Assembly: GCF_030248535.1 (NCBI RefSeq) | Contig: NZ_JAHGAJ010000010.1 | Location: forward strand, 35,087-99,086 | Reading direction: 5' to 3' | Source of the DNA: Vibrio sp. D404a | GTDB lineage: Bacteria > Pseudomonadota > Gammaproteobacteria > Enterobacterales > Vibrionaceae | DNA length: 64,000 nt | Shown here: piece by piece, positions 41,947 to 54,300 of the stretch | Layout of the letters: each line of letters opens with the position of its first letter | How positions within the stretch are numbered: the first letter of the stretch is position 1 | Position numbers and translations under genes: made by a program | Notes under the pieces: generated by a model | The model's input: only the letters and a program-made list of their open reading frames with translations | Databases searched by the model: none | What the model was told of the DNA's origin: nothing

Positions 41947-42978
41947 TCAAGTCTTGGGTAGCTTCAACTGGTAAATCTTCTCCGCTTTAGTCCCCAATAA
42001 CCAAAAACTCACCGCGAGAATCGCGAAAAACAAAGCTTTGTGCATGCCTTCCCAAAGGTACTCAAAGAAACGGCTATAGAGATTCAGAAAGATGAACACC
42101 AAGGCAACGCCTTTAGTCATGTCGTCATGATACTTCAAGCCTAGATAGAGCGCCGCTAACGAAGCCACCAGCAGTAAAATAGACCAATACAGAATCGAGA
42201 ACTGCTCTACATCCAACCAAATACTAAAATCAGCATGGTTGCCAAATATGGAGAGTAGCCAAAGTGAAAAGAAGAAATACAGAAGCCCGACAAACTTAGT
42301 CACGCTTTCAAACTCGGTAGCAATGGACACTTTTGGAAGCAGATAAAGGCTAGACGCTAATAGAAGAGCCCCAAACACAGCAAATCGTAATGGGTAGTTC
42401 ATGCCTAGGTAATACCCGTCTAACTGACCTTGGTAGGAGTGAAACCCAAACCAAGCACCGAGTGTTATCAAGGCAAATATCCAGACGGTTTGCGATGGCA
42501 ACCAAAGGCCTATCAAGCCATAAATCACCGCAGCCAGCAGAATGAGCGGTGCGAGGTTCTCGGTCTCAATCACTTTACCCAAGAAAAAGATCGACAACGC
42601 GGTACTGATCATCCCGAGTACAAACAGCGCCTCATTGGCCAACACTTTGCTTGGGTAAAGTTTCTTTCTGCGAATACCGAAAATGTAAAAGCCGACAGCC
42701 CCAGCTAAGAAAAACAGACTCTTTGCTAGTTCTGGCGCAGTAAAGATGCTCTTGAACAGCTCTATCAACCACTCATCAAACACAAAGGATAATGTCGCCA
42801 ATACAACACATGTCACGGCGATGGTGAATGAGTAACGCGCGATCTGAGTCCAATCAAAAGCCGACACCTCAAAGGTACTCTCCAGCTTGTCATGCTCTTC
42901 TTGTGTTAAAACGCCTTGGGATTGCCACTCATCAAGCGCATTACCAATGATTCTGCGCTCCTTCTTAGACACTTTCAT
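41947..42978 (-). CDS. DUF2157-like integral membrane protein
   Basis: A 343-residue membrane protein with an N-terminal soluble segment (KVSKKERRIIGNALDEWQSQGVLTQEEHDKL, about residues 2-32) that has the short helical pair typical of DUF2157 proteins, followed by about ten hydrophobic helices. Its C-terminus is cytosolic and lysine rich (QLKLPKT). Function is unknown in the family. It has its own terminator at 41768 and no clear operon partners. The start at 42978 fits the family; the ribosome site is AGAGAGG about nine bases upstream. Confidence 0.75.
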   Translation of the reverse strand: MKVSKKERRIIGNALDEWQSQGVLTQEEHDKLESTFEVSAFDWTQIARYSFTIAVTCVVLATLSFVFDEWLIELFKSIFTAPELAKSLFFLAGAVGFYIFGIRRKKLYPSKVLANEALFVLGMISTALSIFFLGKVIETENLAPLILLAAVIYGLIGLWLPSQTVWIFALITLGAWFGFHSYQGQLDGYYLGMNYPLRFAVFGALLLASSLYLLPKVSIATEFESVTKFVGLLYFFFSLWLLSIFGNHADFSIWLDVEQFSILYWSILLLVASLAALYLGLKYHDDMTKGVALVFIFLNLYSRFFEYLWEGMHKALFFAILAVSFWLLGTKAEKIYQLKLPKT

Positions 42979-43317
42979 GCCTACCTCTCTCTTAAACCGA
43001 TATTCGCAAGTCAGAATTGTGAATTTCTCACTCTATTATGATTTAAGAGTAACATGGAGTTTCTGTCTGCGTAGATCGCACACGAATAAAATATTGGTTT
43101 TTAAGATCTTTAATGCTTGTGAAATCTCTAGACTAAGAGAACTTTCGATAAAAAATAGAATGGAAAAAATGATTAGAAAGGCGAAAAAAACGCACAAAGA
43201 AGTAGCGCTGTAGTTGATGATATTAGGTTGGTTTATTGACAATTAAGTCAGACAAATAAGCAACCCTACTCATGAGAGAAAAGGAAGAAAAATCCTCATG
43301 AGCAGGGTCTATTTGTA
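42979..43317. other. Intergenic region with an inverted repeat that may end the dehydrogenase transcript
   Basis: ACCCTACTCATGAG at 43263-43276 and CTCATGAGCAGGGT at 43295-43308 form a 14-bp inverted repeat with one mismatch and an 18-base loop, ten bases after the stop at 43318. A 68-codon minus-strand frame at 43036-43242 has no support and is not called. Confidence 0.5.
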
Positions 43318-44196
43318 TTACTTCTCTAGCTTAGTGAAGTAATCAAACAGCACTGGTACATCGTTCTGACCTAGACCTGCATCAACAGCAGCTTGTAGGC
43401 TCTTAGAGGTACCTTCAGCGATTAGAGACTCTGTACCTAGGTCTGAAACCATCTCTAGGAAGTAACCAAGGTCTTTGTTCGCGTTTGCTACAGTGAAACC
43501 TAGCTTCTCTTCGCCGTCTACTGCGTAGAACTTACAGAACTGCATGAATGGAGAGTTAGATGGACCTGCAGACATGATGTCGAACAGTTGTTGGCCATCA
43601 ACGCCAGCCAGCTTTGCAACAGCAAATGCTTGAGACATTGTTGCTACAGTCGTCATACCCATGAAGTTGTTTACAAGCTTAGTTACGTGACCTGAACCTA
43701 GAGCACCTAGGTGGAATACGTTTTCTCCTTGCTCATCAAGAACAGGTTTAACTTTGTTGAATGTCTCGATGTCGCCAGCAGCCATGATGTTTAGTAGGCC
43801 ATCTTTAGCGTGAGCTGGTGTACGACCTAGAGGTGCGTCAATCATACCTGCGCCTTTCGCTGCAAGGTCTTCACCAATCTTACGAGTTGAAGCTGGGATA
43901 GAAGTACCGAAGTCAATCAGTGTTGCACCTTCTTTGATACCCGCTAGGATACCTTCGTCACCGTAAACTACTTTTTCTACAACAGCAGACGTTGTAAGAC
44001 ATAGCATTACGATGTCGCTGTTTTCCGCAAGTTCTTTGCCAGAAGTTGCTTCTTTTGCACCACGAGCTACACAAGCAGCAACTGCTTCTTTGTTAAGATC
44101 CATAACGTTTAGCTCATAACCACGTTTTTGTAGGTTCTCAACCATGTTGCCGCCCATAAGACCAAGGCCAATGAAACCAATGACAGGTTTTGTCAT
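43318..44196 (-). CDS. Beta-hydroxyacid dehydrogenase (3-hydroxyisobutyrate / tartronate semialdehyde reductase family)
   Basis: NAD(P)-dependent oxidoreductase, 292 residues. The N-terminal Rossmann motif is GFIGLGLMGGN (residues 7-17). The usual substrate loop DAPVSGG of the family here reads DAPLGRTPAHAKDG, and the catalytic lysine is Lys173 in GHVTKLVNNF. Enzymes of this family reduce tartronate semialdehyde or, in alginate-using Vibrio, the uronate 4-deoxy-L-erythro-5-hexoseulose uronate (DehR). I recall a similar N-terminus in the DehR group but no alginate lyase or kinase gene lies next to it. AGGAG before the ATG is a good ribosome site; the promoter is at 44239-44267. Confidence 0.85.
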   Translation of the reverse strand: MTKPVIGFIGLGLMGGNMVENLQKRGYELNVMDLNKEAVAACVARGAKEATSGKELAENSDIVMLCLTTSAVVEKVVYGDEGILAGIKEGATLIDFGTSIPASTRKIGEDLAAKGAGMIDAPLGRTPAHAKDGLLNIMAAGDIETFNKVKPVLDEQGENVFHLGALGSGHVTKLVNNFMGMTTVATMSQAFAVAKLAGVDGQQLFDIMSAGPSNSPFMQFCKFYAVDGEEKLGFTVANANKDLGYFLEMVSDLGTESLIAEGTSKSLQAAVDAGLGQNDVPVLFDYFTKLEK

Positions 44197-44238
44197 AACT
44201 AACTCCTAAACTCAAGTAATGTGTTATTGTATGATTAT

Positions 44239-44267
44239 ATTATATTGGTGCAAAACCTATTGTGCAA
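44239..44267 (-). promoter_or_regulatory. Candidate sigma-70 promoter of the dehydrogenase gene
   Basis: On the minus strand TTGCAC (44267-44262), a 17-base spacer and TATAAT (44244-44239). The predicted transcript starts about 36 bases before the ATG at 44196. Confidence 0.5.
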
Positions 44268-44462
44268 TGACCTTGAGTAAGAATCTGTGATCAGCTAGAC
44301 GTATTAAGCTTATCGTCGCCTATTTATCAGACAATATGTCAGTAAATAGTCAGACTAATTACCACTTTTCGCTATAAAGTCGAATTACACATTGGTTTGA
44401 TCTCTTTCTTCTCTTCTTTCTGTTAGTTTAATCCTTCCAAACAAACACAACAGACAATAACA

Positions 44463-45227
44463 ATGAAAAAGATATCTTTATTGATCGCTTCTATTACTCT
44501 GGCAGTCAGCAGTTTCACGTTCGCAGACCAACTCGAAGACATTCAAGAATCCGGTACTCTCCGAGTCGGGACGACGGGTGACTACAAACCTTTCTCTTAT
44601 TTCGATGGCAAGGGCTATTCGGGCTACGATATTGATGTGGCTAAACACATCGCCGAACAACTGGGTGTTGAACTTAAGCTTGTTCGCACAAGCTGGAAAG
44701 ATCTGCTGTCCGATCTTGAATCAGACAAGTACGACATCGCAATGGGGGGAATCACCCGTAAGATGCAACGTCAACTCGCTGCTGAGCAAACACAAGGTTA
44801 CATGACGTTTGGCAAATGCTTCCTCGTTGCCAAAGGCACAGCCGACCAATTCAACACCATTGATAAAGTGAATCAGCCTTCTGTGAAAGTGGGCGTGAAC
44901 ATTGGTGGTACGAACGAGGCGTTTGCAGACCAGCATCTACAGCAAGCCAGCTTTACTCGCTACGAAAATAACCTTGATGTGCCTAAAGCGGTTGCAACAG
45001 GCAAAGTCGATGTGATGGTGACAGAAACACCAGAAGGCTTGTTCTATCAAGTCACCGATGAACGCTTAGAAGCAGCGCGTTGTGAGACACCGTTTACCAA
45101 CAGCCAGTTTGGTTACTTGATTCCAAAGGGTGAGCAGCGTCTATTGAACACCGTTAACTTCATTATGGATGAGATGAAGCTCAAAGGTGTTGAAGATGAG
45201 TTACTACAGAAGAACTCTTTAAAGTAG
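44463..45227 (+). CDS. Periplasmic family-3 binding protein resembling cyclohexadienyl dehydratase
   Basis: Exported protein of 254 residues with signal peptide (ISLLIASITLAVSSFTFA-DQ). It has the SBP_bac_3 fold marks: LRVGTTGDYKPFSYFDGKGYSGYDIDVA, SWKDLLSDLESDKYDIAMGGI, and GGTNE (148-152). The combination TGDYKPF, a T-W/S-W-x-x-L-x-x-D and GGTNE is that of periplasmic cyclohexadienyl dehydratase (PheC), and Glu191 in TETPEG aligns with the catalytic region of that enzyme. No ABC permease or ATPase genes are adjacent, which fits an enzyme better than a transport protein. A true amino-acid binding protein remains possible. Confidence 0.8.
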   Translation: MKKISLLIASITLAVSSFTFADQLEDIQESGTLRVGTTGDYKPFSYFDGKGYSGYDIDVAKHIAEQLGVELKLVRTSWKDLLSDLESDKYDIAMGGITRKMQRQLAAEQTQGYMTFGKCFLVAKGTADQFNTIDKVNQPSVKVGVNIGGTNEAFADQHLQQASFTRYENNLDVPKAVATGKVDVMVTETPEGLFYQVTDERLEAARCETPFTNSQFGYLIPKGEQRLLNTVNFIMDEMKLKGVEDELLQKNSLK

Positions 45228-45253
45228 TCCTCTTCTACCCGACCAACAAATAA

Positions 45254-45290
45254 AACGCCGACTCGATTGAGTCGGCGTTTCTCTTTTGGC
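45254..45290. terminator. Bidirectional terminator between the binding protein and the giant adhesin
   Basis: Perfect 11-bp arms AACGCCGACTC / GAGTCGGCGTT with a four-base loop. It is followed by TTCTCTTTT on the plus strand and by TTTATTTG on the minus strand. Confidence 0.9.
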
Positions 45291-45332
45291 TTTTGGCTTT
45301 TAGCTTTTAGCTTTTAGCTTTTAGCTTTTAGC
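45284..45332. repeat. Heptanucleotide tandem array at the 3' end of the adhesin gene
   Basis: Seven contiguous 7-bp units, two TTTTGGC then five TTTTAGC. The TAA stop of the adhesin gene (45328-45330) lies in the last unit, so most of the array is in the 3' untranslated region. Confidence 0.9.
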
Positions 45333-48300
45333 CATGAGTAATCACGTTCTGCTGAACCAGAGCATCTAAGATGTCCACAGGTGTGGTGCTAGCTAGAGTT
45401 AATTGCGGAGCAAGATCCTCTACCACGATCACTTGTTGTGTCGTGCCCATACCATCTGGGTTTATCGTTAGCTCTATATTGTTAACGTCTACAACTTTTG
45501 CATCTATGTGCTGCAGCAACACTGCCATATCTAGCGTAGTGTTTTGTAGCTCAGGCAATACTTCTCTCAGGTCTATGCTATCCCCTTCCGATAAATCAAA
45601 GTCGGTAATCGTATCCTCAACGCCATCTTGAATATTGAGCCAGACAAACGCATCCATACCATCGCCACCGGTCAGGATATCGAAACCATCACCACCGATT
45701 AAGGTATCATTGCCATCACCGCCAATCAGCTCGTCGTTACCACTGCCTCCTTCGATAAGATCATCACCACTGCCTGCTTCAAGAACCGCATTACCGCCAT
45801 CTCCCATTAACTGCACATCATCCGATGTCGTACTGAGGTCGATATCGGTAGCATCCGCCACAATAGTCAGATTGAGATCTATCTCGGAAGACGTTGCCCC
45901 TGGAGATATCACCATATTCATGTCGTCCAACTCCGATGAAACCGCCTCCAGCTTGATCGTGTGTGGTGTTGCATCTTCAGGAAGGTCAACAATTTTCAGG
46001 CTATCAATCGCATCAGCGGATGCTACCCAGACACCACCATTGAGTGCGACGGTACCCGCACTACTAATGACAGAGGCACCCGCCGGTACATCTTTGATAT
46101 TCAGAGTCAGGATCTCATTAACATCAGCCAACGCCGCTACAATACCAACCAGTGGAATACCATTCATACTCGCTGTTTGGCTTGCAGTAATGTTGCGAAC
46201 ATAGTTCATTGCAGGGTCGATAGACAAACTCGGTGCATTCGCGACCGGAGTTACCTGAATCGTGAACTCTTCTGGTGGGGTTTCGATGATAATGCCAGAT
46301 GGGTTACCGCTGTCTTCCGCGACTACTTGCAACTTAATACTGTTCGAAGGAATGTATTGCGTATTCACAAACACCCCAACAGGATTGGTTGGTGTGTTGA
46401 GAATACCGTTGATGTCGGCAGGTGTCCCTTCCAGCATAATTGAGCTAGTACCCTGCCCACTCACTGTTATCGTCGTCGAGCCCGGTAGCGTCGCTGATAA
46501 AGTACCAAAGTCGACACTTAAGGTGACGGTCATGAAATCACCCGCATGAAGACCAACGTAATCAGGGTCTGCTACGGTAATACCACTAATCAGCTGGTCG
46601 ACATCTTCGTCGATCGTTGACGTGACATTGTCACTATTAATAACTGGCGAATCATTAACACCTGTCACTGTTAAGCTCAAATCGCCAGTGTCTGTTAGAA
46701 AATCATCGACGCCATTGGTTTGTCCATCATCTTGAATGGTGTAGGTGAAGCTGATATTGCCACTGGCCGCATCGTATTCATCGTTGGCATCAAATACCCA
46801 ATATGGACCAGTAATCGACGGGTCGTCTGCGCCACCACTGTTTTCGAAGTACTGTAACTGACCCTGACCGGATGTAAGGCTGACATCGGTTACTGTCAGG
46901 TTATCTCCTTCAGGATCGGTCGATGCTGCAATCAAATCTTCAGCTTTAATCACGATTTGATCATCCTCAGCAATCGTTCCTAAGTTGATATCAGGGGCAA
47001 CAGGCATGTCATTAACGCTAGTCACCACCAAACTTAGCTCTGCGGTATCCGTTTTCGGATCCGCTACACCATTGGTTGTCCCATCATCTTCGACGGTGTA
47101 ATCAAACTTAACATCACCATTGAAGTCATCCGCGCCAGTGAATATCCAATAAGGCCCAGTAATCATTGCGTCATCGGCTCCTGCGACATTTTCAAAACGT
47201 TGCAGTGTTCCGCTACCTTGAGTAATCACTAAATCAGTGATCTGCAGGTTGTGATTCTCCAAGTCCGAAGATGCAGCTAGAAGGTCGGCTTCGATGATCG
47301 TTACTTGGCCTTCTTCTGATATTGAGCCTAAATCGACATCCCTCGCAACAGGGTCGTCATTAACCTCGGTAACCTTAATTTCAAATGTGGATACATTAGT
47401 AAGCGGCCCCGGTGAACCGTTGTTTCCACCATCATCAACAGTGGCAGTGACCGTAGCAACACCATCCGTTAAATAGTTCTGGTCTGCACCTAATTCAAAT
47501 CTAACGCTACCATTGTCCAGAGCATTATTGATGTCCGCCAAAGTACCGGTAAGCGTCAATTCAGTTCCAGTACCGGAAACAGGATCTACGGTTACCCCTG
47601 TAGAAGCGGTATAACTCAAGGTACCTTTGTCGACCTCTAAATCTAGTATATATATCGCATTTGGATCATCATAGACGGCATCTGGGTCTTCAATTTTGAA
47701 GCCAGACACATCACTCAGGGCAATAGAGGTATCTTCTGGTGTCTCTAAGTTTTCAATATTAACGAAGGTTGGTTGGTCATTGATTGGATCAATCACTAAG
47801 TCCACATTAAAGGTCGTTTCTGGCCCCAAATACTCGGTGTTATCGGCATCTGTGTCGACCGCCCGAATTGAAATAGACAAAGGAGCATCAATACCAAGTG
47901 CGTTACCTGTATCGGAGTTATGTTCTCCTGAGTTAAACACGATCTTATCAAGTGTTATCGCATCGACATCTAGTGTCCATGTATCTGAAACTGCATCGTA
48001 TGTACCTAACGTTGTTCCATCTGGATACAAAATTGAAGCATCGGAAGGTACATTGCTAACCACCACACGGATAGTCTCTGGGTCATTCTCGGTAGTAAGC
48101 GCAGGCGCAGAATCTTCTTTATCAAGAATGCTCGCATTGATTGCGATATCGATATTCTCACCTTCATTGCCAGAAACAGAATCCGTTGGGTCGGTATCAA
48201 TATCGTCCCCTACCGGCAATACATGCACTTGGAATTTAGGTAACGTGCCCGCGTTGGTTGGAACACCTAGTAGTGATTCTTGTGTAAAGACCTCCACTCC

Positions 48301-51300
48301 AAATTCGAATGTACCACTGAAATCTTTCGGCGGTAGCACGGATATGTCGTCCAAATTGAATGATGTTGAGGCATCTGAAGGCAATTGAACACTCCACACT
48401 CCTCCACCATTGTTCTTAACGGTAAAGTCAGAGCTGTCATCTACTCTAAATTGGAAACCATCAGGAACATCGGTGAACTTGATAGAGACAAACTCTTCTG
48501 AGCCGTCTAAATCCGTCAAGGCTATCGATACTGGATCGCTCATTCCAGACAATGAAATCTCCTGATCTTCTTGACCTTGGATCTCAATGATATTCGGGTT
48601 GGTTCCCGGCCCTGTGATCTGAATACCATCGACAACAGGCACGACTTCAAAGCTCACCGGCGTCGAGAAAAACTCGCTAGTTGCATCTTCCGTGGTGCTA
48701 GAGCCATCTTCATTGAACGTCGCCGTATCAAGAATATTGCCACTCACGGTAACACTAACGGTACTAATATCGAGATCATTAGCATCATCATAAGTCGGGA
48801 AGTTTTCTTTCGGTCTAAACAACACACCTGACAAGGCACCATTTTCAATCTCACTTTCGGTGAAAGAGATGGATGTGCCCAACGGCGTTCCTGTATCACT
48901 GTAAAATTCGCCATTGGTTGTGTCCGTTAAGGTTAAAGTGATATCAGTGAAACGCTCATCACCGCCTTCAACACCATTGACTTGGTCTGCAACAGAACCT
49001 GAGAAATCGAGCACAATATAGGTGTCTTCATAACCGACAGCTTCAGCGCCCGGTTGACCATCGATATCGACTGGGTTCAACGAATCATCCAGAGAACCCG
49101 TGATATTCACAGAAATACTTGGCGCTACATCGGTTACCGCAGACACTTTGATGATGGCGCTGGTATTAAGAACCTTTTCATCACCCGATATCAGATCTTT
49201 GGTGATCACCGTAAATGGCAGCTCAAAGTCACCCGAATAATCAGCAGGTAAATTTAAGAGTAAGTCAGAGAAATCTGGCGCTGTGCCATCTACCAAAGTT
49301 GTTTGATAGACATACTTACCGTTCACAAAATCGATTTCACCACTGCCCTCTATGCTAATCGGGAACACTTCCGGATTAGGATCTGGATTCAAGTTCGGAT
49401 CACTGATCGTAACCGTATCATCAAAAATGATCGTGATTTCATCGTCAAAGGTATCGCCATTAATGAAACTAATGATATTTTCAAGCTCGTCACCAAGCAT
49501 TACTTGTGTATCTTCTTGTGCGGCTATCGTCTGATCTGGTGTCACGACGATATCAGCAGCAATTTCTCCTCCTCCTGTAATATCTTCAGGGAAGGTTAAC
49601 GTCACATCACCTTGTCTTTGAACAATTGCAGAATTTTGGTCATCAGTTTCATCCCCCAAATCTTCTACTTGAGTAAACACCGTCATTTTGATGCTGCTGG
49701 TATTGTTTTCATCACCATCAGTGTATGGTGCAGTCAGATCTAAGCCCTCTGGTGCACTAATCGTAAACGCATCTTCGTCTGTCACCACCCAGCGACCATC
49801 ACCTTCGTAGACAGCCCCAGTCACGAGCAATTGACTCAACACCTCTTCTGGCAATATGCCGTTGGTCGTAGTAGTCAACTGAATCACAACTTCGTTAACG
49901 ACTTCATTGATAGGAAATACAGGAGAAACATCATCTTCTTTGTAGCGGATGACGTACTCACCATCCAAGATTTCAACACCACCGCCATCTACGGCTTGGT
50001 TGTCGCTATTAGTTGTGAATTTGATTACCCCAGCGTTATCAGAAGTAATTGATGTTAATTCACCAGTCCCGTTTTCATTGGAGAAAACAATATAGTTCTC
50101 GTCAACATTATCTCCGTCTGGATCTTCAGGTTCCACCACAGGCACAACTTGTACGGTGATGGTGCCTGTAATTGCTGGGTTAGCGACCACACGGCCGCCC
50201 TCACCAACAATCGCATCATCGGTGTACTCGAAATCTCTCTCCTCCATCTCCACGACAGTTGTCAGCGTAAAGTCCACACTCGAGTTTTGTGGTGGTGTCA
50301 TCTGGATAAAGTCATTCGCCAAAGCAATCTGAGTAAATTGTTCTGGTGTCTGTGAAGCGTCTTTAGGCGTAATGATTAGCGTGCCCGGTGTGCTGGAATC
50401 GACTGCCACATCACCATTCACTACCGCGACAACACCCGTTGGAATACCATTAATGGTAATGGATGTGAAATGTTCATCGTCATCAATGTAGTCAGCACCT
50501 TGTGGATGCCAATCGATATTGATCGCTGTATCTTCATTACCTGTGGTTGTATTACTATAGGTCGCAGAAGTGTCAATTCTAGGTTCAACCAACACTCGAA
50601 CTTCTTGGTCAAACGTTAAGGTATGACCGTCGTTCTCTGTAACGACGATACGGCCTTGGATGTGAATATTCTCGGTCGATGAGTCAACAGGGCGGATTCT
50701 GATGCCTGACGTTACGCCCGCTTCAGTAATGTTTGCTTCATAGATGGGTTTATCAAGATCAGGGTTACCATTGATATCATCTTCATAGCCAACGAAGTTC
50801 AAATCAATCACGGTACCGTCACCGTCTTCGATGACAACACCATCTGGTATACCAGATAGAATAACGGTTATCGATTCCGAACCATCACCAGCAAGCGGGG
50901 CATCAGTAGGATCATCTGGTCTTCTTTCACCAGACAACACCGTGAAGTCAAGAACTGCGAAGCTGTCTCCGTTCTGACTCTCTTGAATGGTTGTTTGTAC
51001 TCCACTCACGCCACCATCGGTAAACTCTTCCCAATCGGTGCCGTTAGTTCCACCAAATGGCACATCAGCAACACCAATGACTTCAACATTGACCGTTTTA
51101 GGACCAAAGGTAACTTCATCAACCACTGTACCTGTTGACAGATCTGCCTCATCTTTGACAACGCCTAACACATCAAAGCTAAAGTCTTCGTTGCTGTGTT
51201 CTTTAGGTCTCACTTCAACTTGGTCAAGTTGAGAGTAAAGAATCTCTCTATATTCGACACCTTCAATGGTCACGGATGGGATAACGTTGTCTGTATCTAA

Positions 51301-54300
51301 CTCATAAAGCTCGGCGCCTTCGGTGATATTATTAATCCGCACGTATAGCGTTTCCGACGCATCCATATCTTCAGATGGCGTCATCGTAATCACTTCATCA
51401 AGCGTGAACGCGATTGTGTTGTTAGGATCACCAACAATATCTGGGTCGAGAATATTGTCTTCATTGATGGTTTTACGATTCACGCTTAACGTGCCCAAGT
51501 CGGCGTCTGGAAGTACATCTATGGTTAAGATCCTGACCTCAGAACTAGCCGTCGTTTTATCGTTCGCTCCTGCGTTATCGCTGTCCGTAAAGGGGTTACG
51601 TGTCTCTTCGGTTAACGCTACCGCTTCAAAGCGAATAGTGCCTGAGAAGTTATCAATCGGGTCGACGACTGTGCTATTGATGTCTGCCTCATCAATAATA
51701 TATGGACCTCCAACAGGCCCTATTGGATTACCTGAGCTATCCAATAGGGTGAAATTCCCAGCGCCCTCAATGACCGTCAGCTGATAAGTAATAGTCTCTG
51801 AACGTGACGTATCCTGAGTATCAGCCTCGAGGTTAAGAGTGATGGTATTTCCATCCTCCGTCACCGGTATATCTTGGTTCATGTTGTCGGTATCAGGGAG
51901 GTAAGTGAATGTGCTATTTACATCATCCCATATAGCCTCGTCCGCTACGGCTTCGATTTCAATTCTGAAGTTAGAGCTTACGGTATGATCAGGTACACCG
52001 TTGTTGTCGATCTCTAACTCATAATTAATTCTGACGCCATTTTCACCGGTACTAAAGTTTCTATCAGGGACGAAGTAGAGATTTTCGATGGTCGCAATCG
52101 TATCGCTTGGATTGTCTGGATCATATACCGCAGGCACGAGAGTTCGCGTTATATCGGCACCATCTAGAATGAAATTACCGTCGACGTCTTCCGCCAATTT
52201 CACATACTCTGCCCCATCGTAGTAATAGAAGGTGCCTCTATGGTTGGTGTTGTCGAAAATCTTCAGTTGACCAATGTCTTCATTGTTATCTCGGTCATAA
52301 AAGTTAACCTGCAATTCGACCTTAGCTGGCGTGTCAGGCAAACCATCTTGGTTATCAAAGGTATTTTCAACACCTCCCGTTGGTTCACTACCGGTAGCGT
52401 AAACAATTGAAGGATCACGACCTATATCCTCAGTAGTGGTCACTTTCAATGAAATAGCTGTTGAATCGCGATCGACAATAGTGATATCTAACGGGGTTTC
52501 AGAGGTATCTAAATCTCCATCAGTCGCGATCACATTGATGGAGAAGTTAATCTCATCGCCATCGTGCTCCAGATAGCTATTTGCTCTAAACTCAACTTCA
52601 CCGTTCGAATTGATTCTTAATGTCCCTAGTTGTCGTTCTTCCGTTCCCCCCATTCCATCTTCAGTTTGTTCATATACACGAATAGTTCTGCGTCCACTTA
52701 CTATATTCAATGCATCACTGAAATCGGTATTGTTACCTCGTTGGAAGACGATATTGGAACCATTGTCAGATATACCCTCTATACGGCTAAGGACAGCCCC
52801 ATCAGCGCCAGTATCCGTTGCAGTGGCAAACATGTTCACTTTTGAGCCGTTATAACCCTGTCCCTCAAGACGAGTAATAGATTGAGTCGTAACTAGTGGA
52901 ACATCATCTGTAACGGATAGGTTGAGAGCGATCGCGTTAGACTGATCGCCATCGAAATCTTCAGCCACTACAGAGAAGTTCAATGGAATGCTGTTTTGTG
53001 CTATCAGATCTGGATTCGGATGAGCGAGTGGTTTAAACAGTTCAAATTGATAACTGTTGTCGCTGGTATCGAACACAATCTCAAACACAGCTTCGTTGCT
53101 TGTCTCTGTTTGTGCGGTATAGGTAAAGGTTGTGCCACTCTCAACGACCGGAAGCCACTCTAAGTTCTCTCCTTCAGAGGTTAGCCCAGTTAAGACGGCA
53201 TCAGGGTTTACCAATTCATAGAGGACTACGCCATCAGCACCTTCATCTATGGTAAACAAGCCATTTATGATGGTATCTTCGGTTTGGTCAGAACCAATTC
53301 CCGCCAAATCGTCTTCGTCGACAATAGTTTCTCCTGTTGGGTCGGTCATTGTTGGACCATCATCCAGTACTTCTATTGGCAATCGGTATTGATTCGAATC
53401 ATCACCATCTCCATCGACCGCTACCACGTCGAAAGGTATGGTCAGCGTATCGAGGTTTGTAGGTGTGGTGGCGTGGTTTAGTGGCCCCAACAAGGTAAAG
53501 GTATAATCACCATCATTGGTCAATGCTAGAGTAAAGATTGGGACACCCGATGTCTCTGTAGCACCTTGGTAAGTCGTGGTATTAGCCGCACCAGTGACTT
53601 CAGTGATCTCAATACCTTCATTTCCAGACGAAAGCATCGCTTCTAAAGTCGTTATGTTACGAAGTTCGTAAGCATCAACTTGGTCGGCACCTTCAGTTGT
53701 AACAAATGAGCCTGTCGCTTGTGTTGGGTTACCTATATCTTCTTCATCAACAATAAAGGTACTGCCAACCCCTGTATCTGTAATTTCAGGCACGTCATCG
53801 GTTATCGTCACGCTGAGCGGCTTCATCGCTGAATCGGTTTCGTCAGTATCAACAGCGTAAACTGGCAGAGTGAATACTTGGTCATTATTACCCTGCACGT
53901 CGGCATGATCGATCTCTTGCAGCAGTGTAAAGGTGTATTGTCCTAACACTGAGGACGAGAAACTAATTTTAAAGATTTCGACTTCAGGTCCATTAACAGG
54001 ATCTTCTGTAGTAAACCCTATATAGCCACCAGAAACCGAAGGATCCTCTTTCAATTGAATAGAGAGCCCATTGGATTTAAGCGCTCCGTTATCATTGAAT
54101 TCGGTGGTCTCAATGCGGAAGTAGCTGACGTCATCACTCCCTGCTGTAAACGTCATCTGTTCAGTCTGGCTAACAGGTAAGCTTGGTGAAGATCCATCGG
54201 CTAAGTTAACTTCACTCAAGCCCACAGGTGGAATGATATCAATCGTTGGAGGAGCGCCATCACTAATTATTAACCTGACAGTTGCATCTTCTGGGTCGAG

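Noticed and set aside
43036..43242. 68-codon minus-strand frame with a hydrophobic stretch, overlapping plus-strand frame 42887-43213
   Set aside because: AT-rich intergenic sequence; no ribosome site on either strand and nothing recognisable.
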